From Sanguinoderma infundibulare (Eukaryota; Basidiomycota; Agaricomycetes; Polyporales; Polyporaceae): a DNA stretch of 64,000 nt. Below, one piece after another: positions 43,710 through 53,644 of the stretch (position 1 is the stretch's first letter; each line of letters starts with the position of its first letter). Both the position numbers and the translations under genes were made by a program. Below the pieces are notes generated by a model. That model saw nothing but the letters and a program-made list of their open reading frames with translations, was not told where the DNA came from and ran no database searches. Where the stretch lies: contig JAVLRN010000004.1 in assembly GCA_032821775.1 (NCBI GenBank), positions 1,426,001 to 1,490,000 of the forward strand. Reading direction: 5' to 3'.

Positions 43710-44796
43710 CTACATGTGTTCTTCAAGCTCGAATAGGATAGGTAGGCAATTCCAATATTTTTGCTGCTTCGCCTCAATCGCCCTCCCGAACTTGGCACGA
43801 CAGGGTCGACAGAGCACGTCTGGGCATAGCGCCGATTCGACCTGGCGCTTTACCAACATGTCACCGATGGAAACGATGTACGACATGCAGGTACTGATCC
43901 AATCAGTTCTGGGATGGATGGCGTCCTGGCACGTATCTCTATGGTAGCACCGAGCATCGACGGTCATAGACTGAAGGGTAAGGAGGTAATCCTGTGCCTG
44001 TTTCAAAGCGAGCTGATCCTTCGCGAAGAAGCACCGTCCGAGGTCGTCTGGGCTCAAGTACTCCACGGATCCGTCCTCGCGCTCATAGCCTTTGGCGATG
44101 TCCCTGCCAAGTAAGCAGCATTCGAGGAGCGCGAGCGGGAGCATGTCGAGATTGTCGGTGAGACGAGCGAGGTTGACGACACCGATCGCGTACTTGCGCA
44201 TGACGGTCTCTGGCCGCGGGCCTATCTCGACAAAAGCGTTCTTCGACCAGCTTGGATAGAACGACGCAGGTATCTGAGGCCATCCTCGACGAGCTTGTCG
44301 ATCTGGTACTTGTGTCCCAGGCGGATCCAAGCGGACAAAACGTGGAAGGACGGTGAGTCGGACACCGGCGCAAGTGGTCTGAATAGATGCATGATTATGC
44401 CAGAGTGTGTTATTCGGTGTTTCGGTGGACTTACTCGACCGATTCGCCTGAGATGAAAGCGCGTGGCATGTGCCTGACGTCTTGAGGGGAATCACGTAGA
44501 TGTATGATGGGGAGATCCGACGTTCTATCCACTATCTCCTGCGATGCAGAGGCTCGCTGCGAGTTCGGGGGCTGAGGGAGGGCCAACATGTCCCGGAAGA
44601 CGGGGGAGTGTTTCGTGAGGGGGCCTCGGTAGACACGGAACTCGATGTTGCCAGCGACGAGAACGATTGTCCCATCGTCGAACCAAAACTCTACGTCGCG
44701 CGTGGGGAGGGGCGAATTGCCCTGGAGCTCTCCATCCACGGTAGACGGGCGAGTACGCTTTTTCGGACGGACAGAGTCGGCGGCTTGTGGTGACAT
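43710..44796 (-). pseudogene. BTB/POZ family gene, single-base frameshift
   Basis: ATG at 44796 (MSPQAADSVRPKKRTRPS). BTB: DVEFWFDDGTIVLVAGNIEF, RVYRGPLTKHSPVFRDMLAL, IIHLRDSPQDVRHMPRAF. The intron (44330-44440) is nearly identical to that of the BTB-HET gene. Exon 2: SFHVLSAWIRLGHKYQIDKL, VEDGLRYLRR, then at about 44262 one G is missing (CGTCG-TTCTAT) and the frame shifts before FYPSWSKNAFVEIG. The rest is intact: YAIGVVNLARLTDNLDMLPL, ALLECCLLGRDIAKGYERED, SPDDLGRCFFAKDQL, C-YHRDT-C, CRPC, QKYWNCLPILFELEEHM, stop at 43710. A one-base loss in an otherwise well-preserved gene: recent pseudogene, or error. Confidence 0.8.
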
Positions 44797-45016
44797 GGCA
44801 GCGTCTGGCAAGAGCAGGGTGAACTCAAATGTGACTGTGTGACTCTTGTGACTGATCGTGTCGTGCTCTCGATATCGCGGCCCTGCCATTGGCTAACGCG
44901 GTTGGTCACCAACCACGTGGTATCGTTACCCTGTCAATTGTAACTTTACATTAAGTAGCAGCAAATTATCGCAGCCATTCGATCGCGACATCCGCAACTG
45001 CTTAGACAAGAAGACA

Positions 45017-46014
45017 ATGGCAATCCGTCGCATCCGCACTACCCAAAAAACGCGCCCGCACTTCCGCCTCAGACGAGGATGCTCTCGAAGGACGACGAGT
45101 TCTGGTACGACGAACATCGAATTCCGGGTGTATCGTGGTCCGCTCGTGAAGCACTCCCCCTTCCGAGACATGTTGTCCCTACCACAACTACAAGAACCAC
45201 GTCCGTCGCGCACAGAGCCAGGCAAAGTCCAGTAGTGCCCAGTCATACATCTCACAGACTCGCCGCAGGACCTCAGGCACCTTCTACGCGTCTTCACAGC
45301 TGGAGATTCGCCCGAGTAAGTTCGCATACTTTCGTGCGTGGTGCTTCTTCACAAGATCGATACCTCTCTCACAAGGCCTTTTGGAGCCTCTGCACCATCC
45401 TTTCACGCTCCTCGAGAACGGCCTCCAGTACCTCCGGCTATTCTACCTCAATTACGAACCTCTTCCCGTAACCGTGGTAAACCCTCGCTCCATCATCACC
45501 GAAAATCGACTAGCATCCGTCATAGGGAAATCCGTGACCGCGATTGTCAACATCGCATGCCTCGCCGAGAACTGCGATCTCCTTCCGCTCGCGCTCCTCG
45601 AGTGCTGTAAGCTCGGCGTGGACACCGTCGAGGGCTACACGCACGAGGACGGCTTAGGTAAGAGCACCTGACCACGACCGACCTCGGGCAGTGCTTCCAG
45701 GCGAAGGACAAGCTCGTGTAGCAGAACGTCGAAGCGTCCTTCGAGATCATCCGGACTGGGCGAAAAGAAGTGCCAGACGTCGATCAAGCTCTCCATCAGA
45801 GTCACGCCTACCTTCACTTCGCCCAGGTAGATGACATACTGATAGAGCCGCTGCTGGGCTGGTTTTTATCGTCGTTGCTCTGTGTACACTGTCGAGATGC
45901 CGTCTAGTCGATGCTTCGGAAGGAACGGTGCGACTTCTGGAACGAGTTGCACGACTTACTCAATGTCGCTGTTTTAGATGGGTGACTGATTAAGGATTTT
46001 AAGTCTAAGGATTA
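45017..46014 (+). pseudogene. BTB/POZ family pseudogene, duplicate of 42371 gene
   Basis: ATG at 45017 in degraded N-terminus, then NIEFRVYRGPLVKHSPFRDM; a TAG interrupts before CPVIHLTDSPQDLRHLLRVF. DNA from 45240 to 45320 matches 42645-42730 closely, including the TCGCCCGAGTAAGTTC exon/intron junction. In exon 2 the GHKYQ-containing segment is deleted after APSFHA; TAIVNIACLAENCDLLPLAL, LECCKLGVDTVEGYTHEDG follow, then frame shifts, TAGs and a tail FWNELHDLLNVAVLDG. Several stops and deletions: clearly dead. Confidence 0.85.
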
Positions 46015-46106
46015 GAGCTCTGGTCGTCGGTTTGTTGTACTCTTCACTACGTGGTCGAACTGCAACCCATGGACGTTATATATTTCCCTCCCTGTCGATT
46101 CGTGTA

Positions 46107-46189
46107 GGGCACGTGGTGTAGTTGGTTATCACGCTCGCTTAGCATGGCGTATTTGCGAGAGGGGTCCGGTTCGATCCCGGACGTGTCCA
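46107..46189 (+). tRNA. tRNA-Ala (anticodon AGC), with 9-nt intron
   Basis: Acceptor stem GGGCACG pairs with CGTGTCC (one G-T), discriminator A at 46189. T arm TCCGG-TTCGATC-CCGGA. Anticodon stem CTCGC/GCGAG with loop TTAGCA...T; anticodon AGC at 46141-46143. Nine extra bases (46145-46153, TGGCGTATT) sit one base 3' of the anticodon, the standard place for nuclear tRNA introns. Overall closely like eukaryotic alanine tRNA genes. Confidence 0.88.
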
Positions 46190-46419
46190 TCAGACGCATC
46201 TTCTGCTTCTTTTTGTGCACAAGATGCCCAGCTCGCCTGCATCGCAGCACGCGTCCCCGGACGAATTCTCTGATTTTACATGTATACTAGCCCAGTACCA
46301 TTGCGATTCATCTAGATGAATACTGATACAGTCCAGGCCGGGTGAACATATGTATTCACAGTGCCATGGCGGACAAAGCACGTGAAAGAGCTTTACACGG
46401 TCGACGCGCCTCGCACTAA

Positions 46420-47575
46420 ACCTCCCGGACAACACGGTTACACATTTGCAGCTGATGACGAAAAACCCTCTTCCGCGGAGCTGAAGAACTTCGATGAACA
46501 TTCCTGGTAGGACGATGGCACAACTGATTTGATCGCCGGGAACATCGAGTTCCGCGTCTACCGTGGCGCACTCGTGAAGCACCCCCTCGTCTTCCGCGAA
46601 ATACTCTCACTGCTGCTGTCCCCCCACTCGTCCTTGGCTGCTGCAAGACGGGCAGAGATCAGGATTGCCTGGCCATCCACCTATCAGACTCGCCGGAAGA
46701 CCTCAAACACGTGCGTCACGTCTTCGCCCCCGGAGACACGCTCGAGCAAGTGCGACCCTCCCGATGGTACACAGGGACAAGAATTCTCATCGGTTTCTCC
46801 TGCATCCATCCATCTATCCAGAGCACTCGGCACGCCCCACCCGTGCTTCCACGCCGCATCCGCATGTATCCGCCTCGGACACAAGTACGAGATCGAGAAG
46901 CTCGTCGCCGACGGCCTCGCGTACATCCGCCGCTTCCACCCCCCGTACCCCGACCTCGACGACCCGGACTAGGTCCATCGCTCGTGCGCGTCCGAACGCT
47001 CTTTCCCCATCCAGGCGGACCGACCGGACGATCTGAAGGGCAAGCACGCGATCGGGATCGCGAACCTCGCGGGCCTCGCGGCGCAGATCGACCTCCTGTC
47101 GCTTGCGCTCCTCGAGTGCTGCAAGGTCGGCCGGGGAGCGTGAGGGATCAGGGGATGGAGCGAGGCCCTCGCGGAGGGCTACAAGCGCGAGGACGGGACG
47201 GCGGAGCGGCTGCGCGCGGACAACATCGCGCGGTGTGTCGCGGCGGAAAACATCGCATGGTGCCTCCGCATCCTCAGGTGCGCCACCTCCCAGCCCGGGA
47301 AGCCGGGGTGCAAAAGCGAGGCGAAGTGCAAAGCGATCGCTGACGATTACCGGTTCCATTATGCGGGGCCCACGACGCACGCGCCACAACTGGTGTTGAT
47401 GGATGACCTGTTGGTGGAAGGGAGGGCGCAGTTGTTCACGTCGGAGTTTCTCTGCCGTCACTGCGAGGGGCAGGTGGAGATAATAGTGCGGCGCGAGCGG
47501 GTGTGCTTTTGGGTCGCCGTCCCGACGCTGTTGGGGCTCGTAGCGCGAACCCTGGAGCGGCAACTACAAGTTTGA
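46420..47575 (+). pseudogene. BTB/POZ family pseudogene
   Basis: Forward strand: NFDEHSW, in-frame TAG (at about 46508) in place of the Tyr of FWYDDG, then DDGTTDLIAGNIEFRVYRGA, LVKHPLVFREILSL. After a frame change the end of exon 1 is poor. Exon 2: CFHAASACIRLGHKYEIEKL, VADGLAYIRRFHP, a TAG, HAIGIANLAGLAAQIDLLSL, ALLECCKVGRGA, a TGA, YKREDGTAERLRADNIARCV, C-KSEAK-C type pair and LCRHC, then a frame to 47575. At least three stop codons. Lies immediately 3' of the tRNA gene. Confidence 0.8.
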
Positions 47576-48040
47576 ATTCTGACTTATGAAGTGGTTGTGT
47601 TCAGTACCTTCATGATCTTGCAGAAGATATGTTTTGTCGCTTGACCATCACGTTCGATATTGTCGCGTTCCTTTATCGCGACGCCAGATTTGAGGCGGGC
47701 CTGTTGTCTTAAGGGACGATCAACATATATAACCGGAAACCAAGATAAGCCCAGAATTCAGCTAGGTGCACGAGTAGTGTCGAAGGATTAGAGGTGGGAG
47801 AGATTTGTATGAGATCAGTATGAGATGGTCGCTCCTGCCTGAGTGTTAGCTCGACCGTGACTGTGACGTAACCCCATAAAGGTCACATCTGCACACGTCA
47901 CGGAAAGACGCTACAAGAGGCTACAAACTCGCCGGACTCCATCGAACTCCATCCTTGACCAGAACCCCACCAAAACGAGGACATGTGCCTTCAAGCTTCA
48001 ACCCACGGCCAAGAAGACCCCCTCGCGCATTCACCCCAGT
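47576..48040. other. Intergenic; no gene recognised
   Basis: AT-richer stretch between two BTB pseudogenes; nothing identifiable. Confidence 0.5.
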
Positions 48041-48760
48041 CGAGGAGCGCGGTATCCAATCTCCAGACTGATCAAACTCAACAGAGACTCGGACGACCAG
48101 GTCTGGTAATTGGTACGATGCCGGTCGATCGTCTTCATCACAGACTTCAAGTTTCCCATATCGCGTCCAACTCCCCAGACATTCCCCAGTCTTCCGAGAC
48201 ACGATGACGTTCCCGAAGCCCGCCCGCTTCTCTAGCCCTACGGATGGACGGCGGGGTGTTCGGTGACTTGTATCCCTTACAGACTCGTCAGATAGCTTTT
48301 GATGGGAACGCATTTTGCATGTCTTCATGCACGGAAAGGGGATTGAGTACGTCCTATACCGAAGCTGCCTGTGATTATTCCTGTTCTCTTCTGATTCGTA
48401 TGCGTTTCCCTAGGTCCGTGGAGGAGCCAGCCTTCCATGCAGTGTCTGCGCTCGTCGGAAAGGGCCTCTGGTACATGAAGCGTTTCTGCCCAATCGATCT
48501 GGACCTTGTAGGCCCGCTCAAGATTCCGATGGAGGCGCTGTCGTTCCTGAGAAGCTACCACCGACGGACGTCACGGATTCGACTCACGATTGGTTACTAC
48601 CAACCCCGCGTATGAACGTGTACACGGAGTGGTCGCTCTACGGGCAGGACTAGTGTCACCGCAACTTGACTCAATATAATCGAGAAGAAGAGGGAGTAGT
48701 TCTGGAATGACCTACCGCCAAACTGGACAAGCGGAGAGGACTCGGATACTTGAGGTTGGA
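48041..48760 (+). pseudogene. Strongly decayed BTB family relic
   Basis: Exon 1 remnant: GNWYDAG, RHSPVFRDTMTFPKP, then VSLTDSSDSF-stop-WERILHVFMHGKGIE. After a GTACGT-like donor and a TAG acceptor (near 48415) exon 2: SVEEPAFHAVSALVGKGLWY (MKRFCPIDL), and far downstream EFWNDLPP. The GHKYQ and VVNLARLT core are lost. Multiple stops and deletions. Confidence 0.6.
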
Positions 48761-49044
48761 GATTTCTTTTGTTCGGATCTCGTACCTTGTGCTAAACTAA
48801 ACTTGACCTTCGTAGGTTGTGGTATGCCCCCATCATATGTTCCGGCGTCGTTTGCGAGACATGTACAATAAGCTCAGGTCTGCTTTGCCATGCTCGACGC
48901 TTTCTTAGGCTAAACGTTGTCGTCGGTGTTGATAATCGATAAGGTGCTGGGCAAGTCTTTAAGTCTTCGGGACTACAGATCCGGACAAAGAATACAAAGA
49001 AGAAATGAGCAAAGAGTTGACAGGCTGGGCCGTGCACGACACTC

Positions 49045-49053
49045 TTATATAAA
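49045..49053 (+). promoter_or_regulatory. TATA box of BTB gene 49204-50275
   Basis: TTATATAAAG about 150 bp upstream of the ATG at 49204, followed by a CT-rich leader; a typical core promoter layout. Confidence 0.6.
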
Positions 49054-49060
49054 GTCGCGC

Positions 49061-49168
49061 TCTCCACACTGCGCACTGTTATTCGTTTGACTCCTCACAT
49101 TCACTCACTCACACTCTCCACACAGCACACTGTTGTTCGTTTGACTCCACTCATTCACTCACTCACCC
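49061..49168 (+). repeat. ~54-bp tandem duplication in BTB 5' leader
   Basis: TCTCCACACTGCGCACTGTT...GTTTGACTCC...CATTCACTCACTCAC occurs twice in a row (starts at 49061 and 49115) with few differences, between the TATA box and the ATG. It also contains ATTCACTCACTCAC microsatellite-like runs. Confidence 0.75.
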
Positions 49169-49203
49169 ACTCATTCACCATCATCATCACCACCACCGCC
49201 GCC

Positions 49204-50275
49204 ATGCAAGCCGCTACGAGGTCTTTCCCTCCTAGAAAACGCGCCCGAACGTCCCTCGGAGACGAGGAACTGGAACAAGAACCTCAGCCTCTTACGAAGG
49301 ACGCCGTGTTTTGGTTCCACGACGGCACGATCGTGCTCACCGCTGGAAACGTCGAGTTTCGAGTCTACCGCGGCCCCCTTGAGGCGCATTCTCCCTTCTT
49401 CAGAGACATGCTTTCCCTCCCGCAACCACCGGGCTCGCAAGTCTCAGCCTCCTGTCCTGTAATCCAGCTTTTCGACTCCCCCAATGACGTCAGACACATG
49501 CTCCGGGCCTTCGTCGCGGGAGAGTCAGTCGAGTGAGTTGTTCTGTTCCACTAACCACTGACATGCTCTGATCGCTGGCCTGCCCACATGCTCATCTAGG
49601 CCATTCGGACCGCAAGCACCCTCCTTCCATACCGTGTCCGCCTGGATCCGCCTCGGCCACAAGTATCAGATTGACAAGCTCGTCGAGGACGGCATGGCGT
49701 ACCTGCGCCGGTTTTACCCCAGCTGGATGGAGGGCGACCTAGTCATCCAGGACGACCCACCACCAGAATCTATGTCGGGCGAGTTCGCGATCGGCGTCGT
49801 CAACCTCGCGCGGCTTACACAGAGCCGCGATATCTTGCCCCTCGCGCTGCTCGAGTGCTGCATGCTTGGCCGCAACATCACACGAGGGTACGCACACGAG
49901 GACGGCACCAGGGAGTACCTCAGTGGGGAGGACGTCGGGAGGTGCTTCGGGGCGATGGATTTGCTCGCGTTGAAGTCGGCTGAGGCGTGCGTGCGCGTCC
50001 TCGCGTCCGCCACCGTCGATCCCTATTGCTTTATTCCAGAGGTGTGCACCCAGGTGCTGGACTCCCGAAAGGGGGCTTTCACGCCTCACTTCTCTTCCTT
50101 TGTTAACGTCAGCGACATGCTGATAAGGGGGGCCATCGAGTCCATCTTATACCCGGAATTCGGGCCCCAGCTCTGCCCGATGTGCCGCGAGCAGGTTGAG
50201 CAGTTGATCTGGGCGGAACAGCAGGACTACTGGGACGCTTTGTATTACGCATTTGAGCTCAATGACGAGGAGTAA
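49204..50275 (+). CDS. BTB/POZ family protein (intact)
   Basis: ATG at 49204 (MQAATRSFPPRKRARTSLGD, with a basic KRAR NLS-like patch). BTB: DAVFWFHDGTIVLTAGNVEF, RVYRGPLEAHSPFFRDMLSL, VIQLFDSPNDVRHMLRAF. Intron from GTGAGTTG near 49534 to CATCTAG near 49600. Exon 2: FHTVSAWIRLGHKYQIDKLV, EDGMAYLRRFYPSW, FAIGVVNLARLTQSRDILPL, ALLECCMLGRNITRGYAHED, SGEDVGRCFGAMDLL, C-FIPEV-C, CPMC and AEQQDYWDALYYAFELNDEE; TAA 50273-50275. Closest to the subfamily of 43710-44796. Intact, with TATA box and duplicated leader. Confidence 0.9.
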
Positions 50276-50600
50276 GCGCATTCAAGTGGGTTGAATAGAT
50301 GGTCCTGGACGGTGGATGAGCTTACGTCTAACATTATCGGACTTGTCCCTATTATATAGAATTCCTACTTATTTTGGGTCCGTAGAGTAATTCGAGAGCA
50401 ACTATGCGGTCAGGCTCGTCCTTTCAATTCTCCAAACTCCAGACATTCCCTGTTCCATAGGTAGACTGAGCTCCAATGAACAACTGCAACTTCGCTGTAA
50501 GACCAAGCCGTATGGTTTCTTAAGGACGATCACTATCACTTTGAGCGACGGGACCAAGTGCAGGCCATACTAGACGTCGTAAAGCTGGCGGGGAACTTCG
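50276..50600. other. Intergenic; no gene recognised
   Basis: 3' flank of the BTB gene; no motif seen. Confidence 0.5.
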
Positions 50601-50603
50601 CTC

Positions 50604-50822
50604 TTGCCCAACGCGCTCCCAACTTCCCCCGGGCTTGGCGATGCTACTATGGTCAGCGGCTTCGAACGAGCAGGGCTCGGGGGCGGGCAGGAGAACCTCA
50701 CCCCGGACAATCCGTCTCGGTCAAGACTCGGGTCCGGCAAATCAGCATCCAGGCCGTCATGCGCACGTTCAAGCGTGAGGTCTCTCAGCCTCATTGCAAG
50801 ACAGGTTCGAGCTCTAACATAA
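50604..50822 (+). pseudogene. BTB family exon-2 relic abutting the next gene
   Basis: Forward: MVSGFERAGLGGGQENLTPD matches the 'GFxREDGSQENLTLDDLG' block, and in another frame VKTRVRQISIQAVMRTFKRE followed by HCKTGSSS matches 'DAKKELRKAAVLAIFRTFRCKIAQGCK' of the adjacent gene at 50824-52097. It sits head-on against that gene's 3' end, so the pair forms an inverted partial duplication. Confidence 0.6.
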
Positions 50823-50823
50823 T

Positions 50824-52097
50824 TTATGAGGAGAGCTGCAGCAATCGCTCGACGTCGACAGGCATGCGAGATGTATCTTCAGAAGCTATTGTCACCGTAA
50901 CCTGTGCACCGCGGACGTCAGCTAACGTCATTCCGACACTTGGGCAATCGACGGCCTCCTCCATGCTCTGGCGCTCCTTCGCATGCTGCTCCTCCATCAA
51001 ATCATGGCACGGGGCACAAAGGTTGAGTTTGCCGTTCTTGAGAATGCGGGTGTAGTGCACGAAGGGGTTACCGCCCATGAGCTCGTCGATATTCTCTTCG
51101 AGGTTCCACAATGAGGGGCGAGATGCGTAGACGCATGTCTGTGGCAACTTGCATCCCTGCGCGATCTTGCATCTGAACGTGCGGAAGATGGCTAAGACGG
51201 CGGCCTTGCGAAGCTCCTTCTTGGCATCGAAGACGATGCCGAGGTCGTCCAACGTCAGGTTCTCCTGCGAGCCGTCCTCGCGCGCAAAGGCGCGGACAAC
51301 GCTCAAATCGAGCATGGAGCAGCTGACGAACGTGGACGGAAGCATGGAGAGCTCGCCCGTCAACCGCGCCAAGTTGACTACGTCAATCAGATGGATGTCC
51401 TGAAACTCAACGGGCGATAATATCTCGGTCGTGGACCAGACGGCAAAATCGTGTGAGCAGTGCGCTTTGAGTCGCTTGATACTCTGGTCGTAGAGCGAGA
51501 CGAATTGGTACTTGTGTCCGAGGCGGATCAAGGCAGATACTTCGTAAAAGGATGGGTCGTGGACACCGCACACGCTGTCATCATCGAGTGTGGTTATATG
51601 CGGTGATCATCCCTGTCCGGAGCACAGTACACCATACCTGGCGTCTCATGGAGCGATGTAGGCACGCAGAATGTGTCGTATGTCTTCCGGTGAATCAGAT
51701 AAGGAGATGACGGGACAGACGATGGTCTGGGTTTCGTCTACTGGGAGCGTGCGCAGCGGATGTGCCTTGGAGTTGAATAGATCCGTAAAGACGGGGGTGT
51801 GTTCCGCTAGAAGCCCCTTGTAGATGCGAAACTCGTAGCCCCGCACGACAAGAATCGCTGTGCCATCGTGGAAACAGAACTCCTCGTCCCGTCGGAGAAC
51901 CTGCAGATCATTGGCAGCGTCCTGATGTCCCGCACCCTTGCTTCCAGCGACTGCCGGCTCGTTCGCCGCTACCGTCACGGCGTGTCTGCCTTGCCTCCCA
52001 GGGGAGCCTGATTGATGCGCTTCGCGACGTCCTTCGTGTCCTCATCGCGTGCATCCTGTTCCGTGCGAGCTCGTTTCCTTGTGACACGAGCGGACAT
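50824..52097 (-). CDS. BTB/POZ family protein, possible N-terminal frameshift
   Basis: The natural start is ATG 52097 (MSARVTRKRARTEQDARDED), whose sequence parallels the neighbour's MSARTTRKRPRTDSD. That frame meets TGA near 51977, and the BTB frame, open from a GTG at 51978 (no ATG), is shifted by one base: so one indel near 51980-52030 is implied, or a start further in is used. BTB: DEEFCFHDGTAILVVRGYEF, RIYKGLLAEHTPVFTDLFNS, VISLSDSPEDIRHILRAYI. An intron (near 51645-51580) precedes exon 2: PSFYEVSALIRLGHKYQFVS, LIDVVNLARLTGELSMLPST, AREDGSQENLTLDDLGIVFD, C-KLPQT-C, CAPC, ending TGA/TAA region at 50824. C-terminal extension of ~45 residues after the Cys module is longer than in paralogs. 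Confidence 0.72.
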
Positions 52098-52319
52098 GGT
52101 GGTAGTACGAGGGAATGAGGTTGGGTGCCGCTGCAGTGTGGGCCGAGGCAAAATGGGTGATAGGTGACGCGTGACGCCGAACGAGACGCGTTATGTCACG
52201 CGACAACATCGTGACTGGGGCGACGCTCGCCGCTGGTCTGCGCCGACTCATTTGTTGTCAGCCGCTCCTCGCTTCTTTCCTTTTCCCTTTCTGCGTCGTA
52301 CGCTCTCGGTGCTTGCTCG

Positions 52320-53508
52320 ATGTCTGCTCGCACAACGAGGAAGCGACCGCGGACAGATTCGGACGACAACGCACAACCCGCCGAGGAGTTGAACAGACCA
52401 TCTCAGCCTCAATTCGGCGACGCTGCTGCCCCAGAGGCTCGCGTTGCGTCGTCGGCGCGAAACGCCGACTCCGACGGTGGTAATGGGCACGTCCTCAAAC
52501 CGGATGACGAGTTTTGGTTCGATGACGGAAACGTCATTCTCGTGGCTGGAGACGTCGAGTTTCGCATCTACAAGGGTCTTGTGGCCGACCACTCGTCCGT
52601 TTTCACGGAGCTCTTCGCACAACACCACCCGCACCGTATCTTCCCTATCGATGCCACGCAAAGCATCACCTGCTCTGTTGTCGCCGTGTCGGACTTTCCC
52701 CATGATCTTCGACACATCCTGCGTGCATATATACCGAGGCAAGAGGCCAGGTTCGTGATCAAATCTCCAAGCCGTTTCCGGAGACGTTTTTGTTAACGTT
52801 CCATGCCTTTCACGTAGCTTCTTTGCGACCGTCGTGCCGACGTTCGACCAGATATCTGCGTCCATACGTCTTGGGCAGAAGTACAAACTCGCCGCACTTT
52901 ACAATCAAGCCCTACAGTTTCTCAAGAATCACTACACCGATGACTTCGACGGATGGATCGACCATAAAGACTGGGCTCCCGAGGGCTGGGATATGGCGCA
53001 TACCATCGGCGTCGTCAACCTCGCCCGCCTCATCGGAGAACCCTCCCTCCGTCCTACCGCCCTCCTGACATGCACCCAGCTCGGCGCCGAAATCGTCCGA
53101 GGATTCGGCAGACCAGATGTGACGCAAGAGAACCTCACTCTAGAAGACCTCGGTCTGTTGTACTCGGCGAACATGAACATCCGCGAATTTACCGTTTATG
53201 GCGCTATGCAAACGCTCAAAAGTCGCGTCTCTGCGAATTGCAAGACCCGGAGTACCTGTCTGAAAGAACTACGCAACGCCTTTCTGGGACTCGACGGCCG
53301 CATTGGAGACCTCCTGCGAAATGACCCGTTTTGGGACACGGATGCGATGCTGAAAGACAACCCGCATCTCTGTTCGAGCTGCGTGGATCAGGTTCATCAA
53401 CGCAGCTCGGATAAGAAGCGACTCATATGGAACTGTCTGCTGTGGCTATTGGGAATCGAGGTACCGGGGTGGGGGCAACAACCGCCTCCTCAAGCCCCGG
53501 CCGCTTAG
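52320..53508 (+). CDS. BTB/POZ family protein (intact)
   Basis: ATG at 52320 (MSARTTRKRPRTDSDDNAQP), 222 bp from its divergent homolog. BTB: DDEFWFDDGNVILVAGDVEF, RIYKGLVADHSSVFTELFAQ, VVAVSDFPHDLRHILRAYIP. Intron from GTTCGTG near 52752 to CACGTAG near 52818. Exon 2: PTFDQISASIRLGQKYKLAA, HTIGVVNLARLIGEPSLRPT, ALLTCTQLGAEIVRGFGRPD, TQENLTLEDLGLLYSANMNI, C-KTRST-C, CSSC, KKRLIWNCLLWLLGIEVPGW, then a Pro/Gln/Ala end with TAG 53506-53508. Intact. Exon 2 is partially duplicated downstream (53645-54350). Confidence 0.9.
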
Positions 53509-53644
53509 GTATGTTCCATCGGCGCTCTGCCCATTGCTCGACGCTGATACTTTCGAACCCGTAGCGGCTGTTTTTAGAACCGGAATCTTGTTTGTTATTC
53601 TGCTATCTAGGTCAGTACAATATCCCTCGCCTAAGGTTTTGCAT

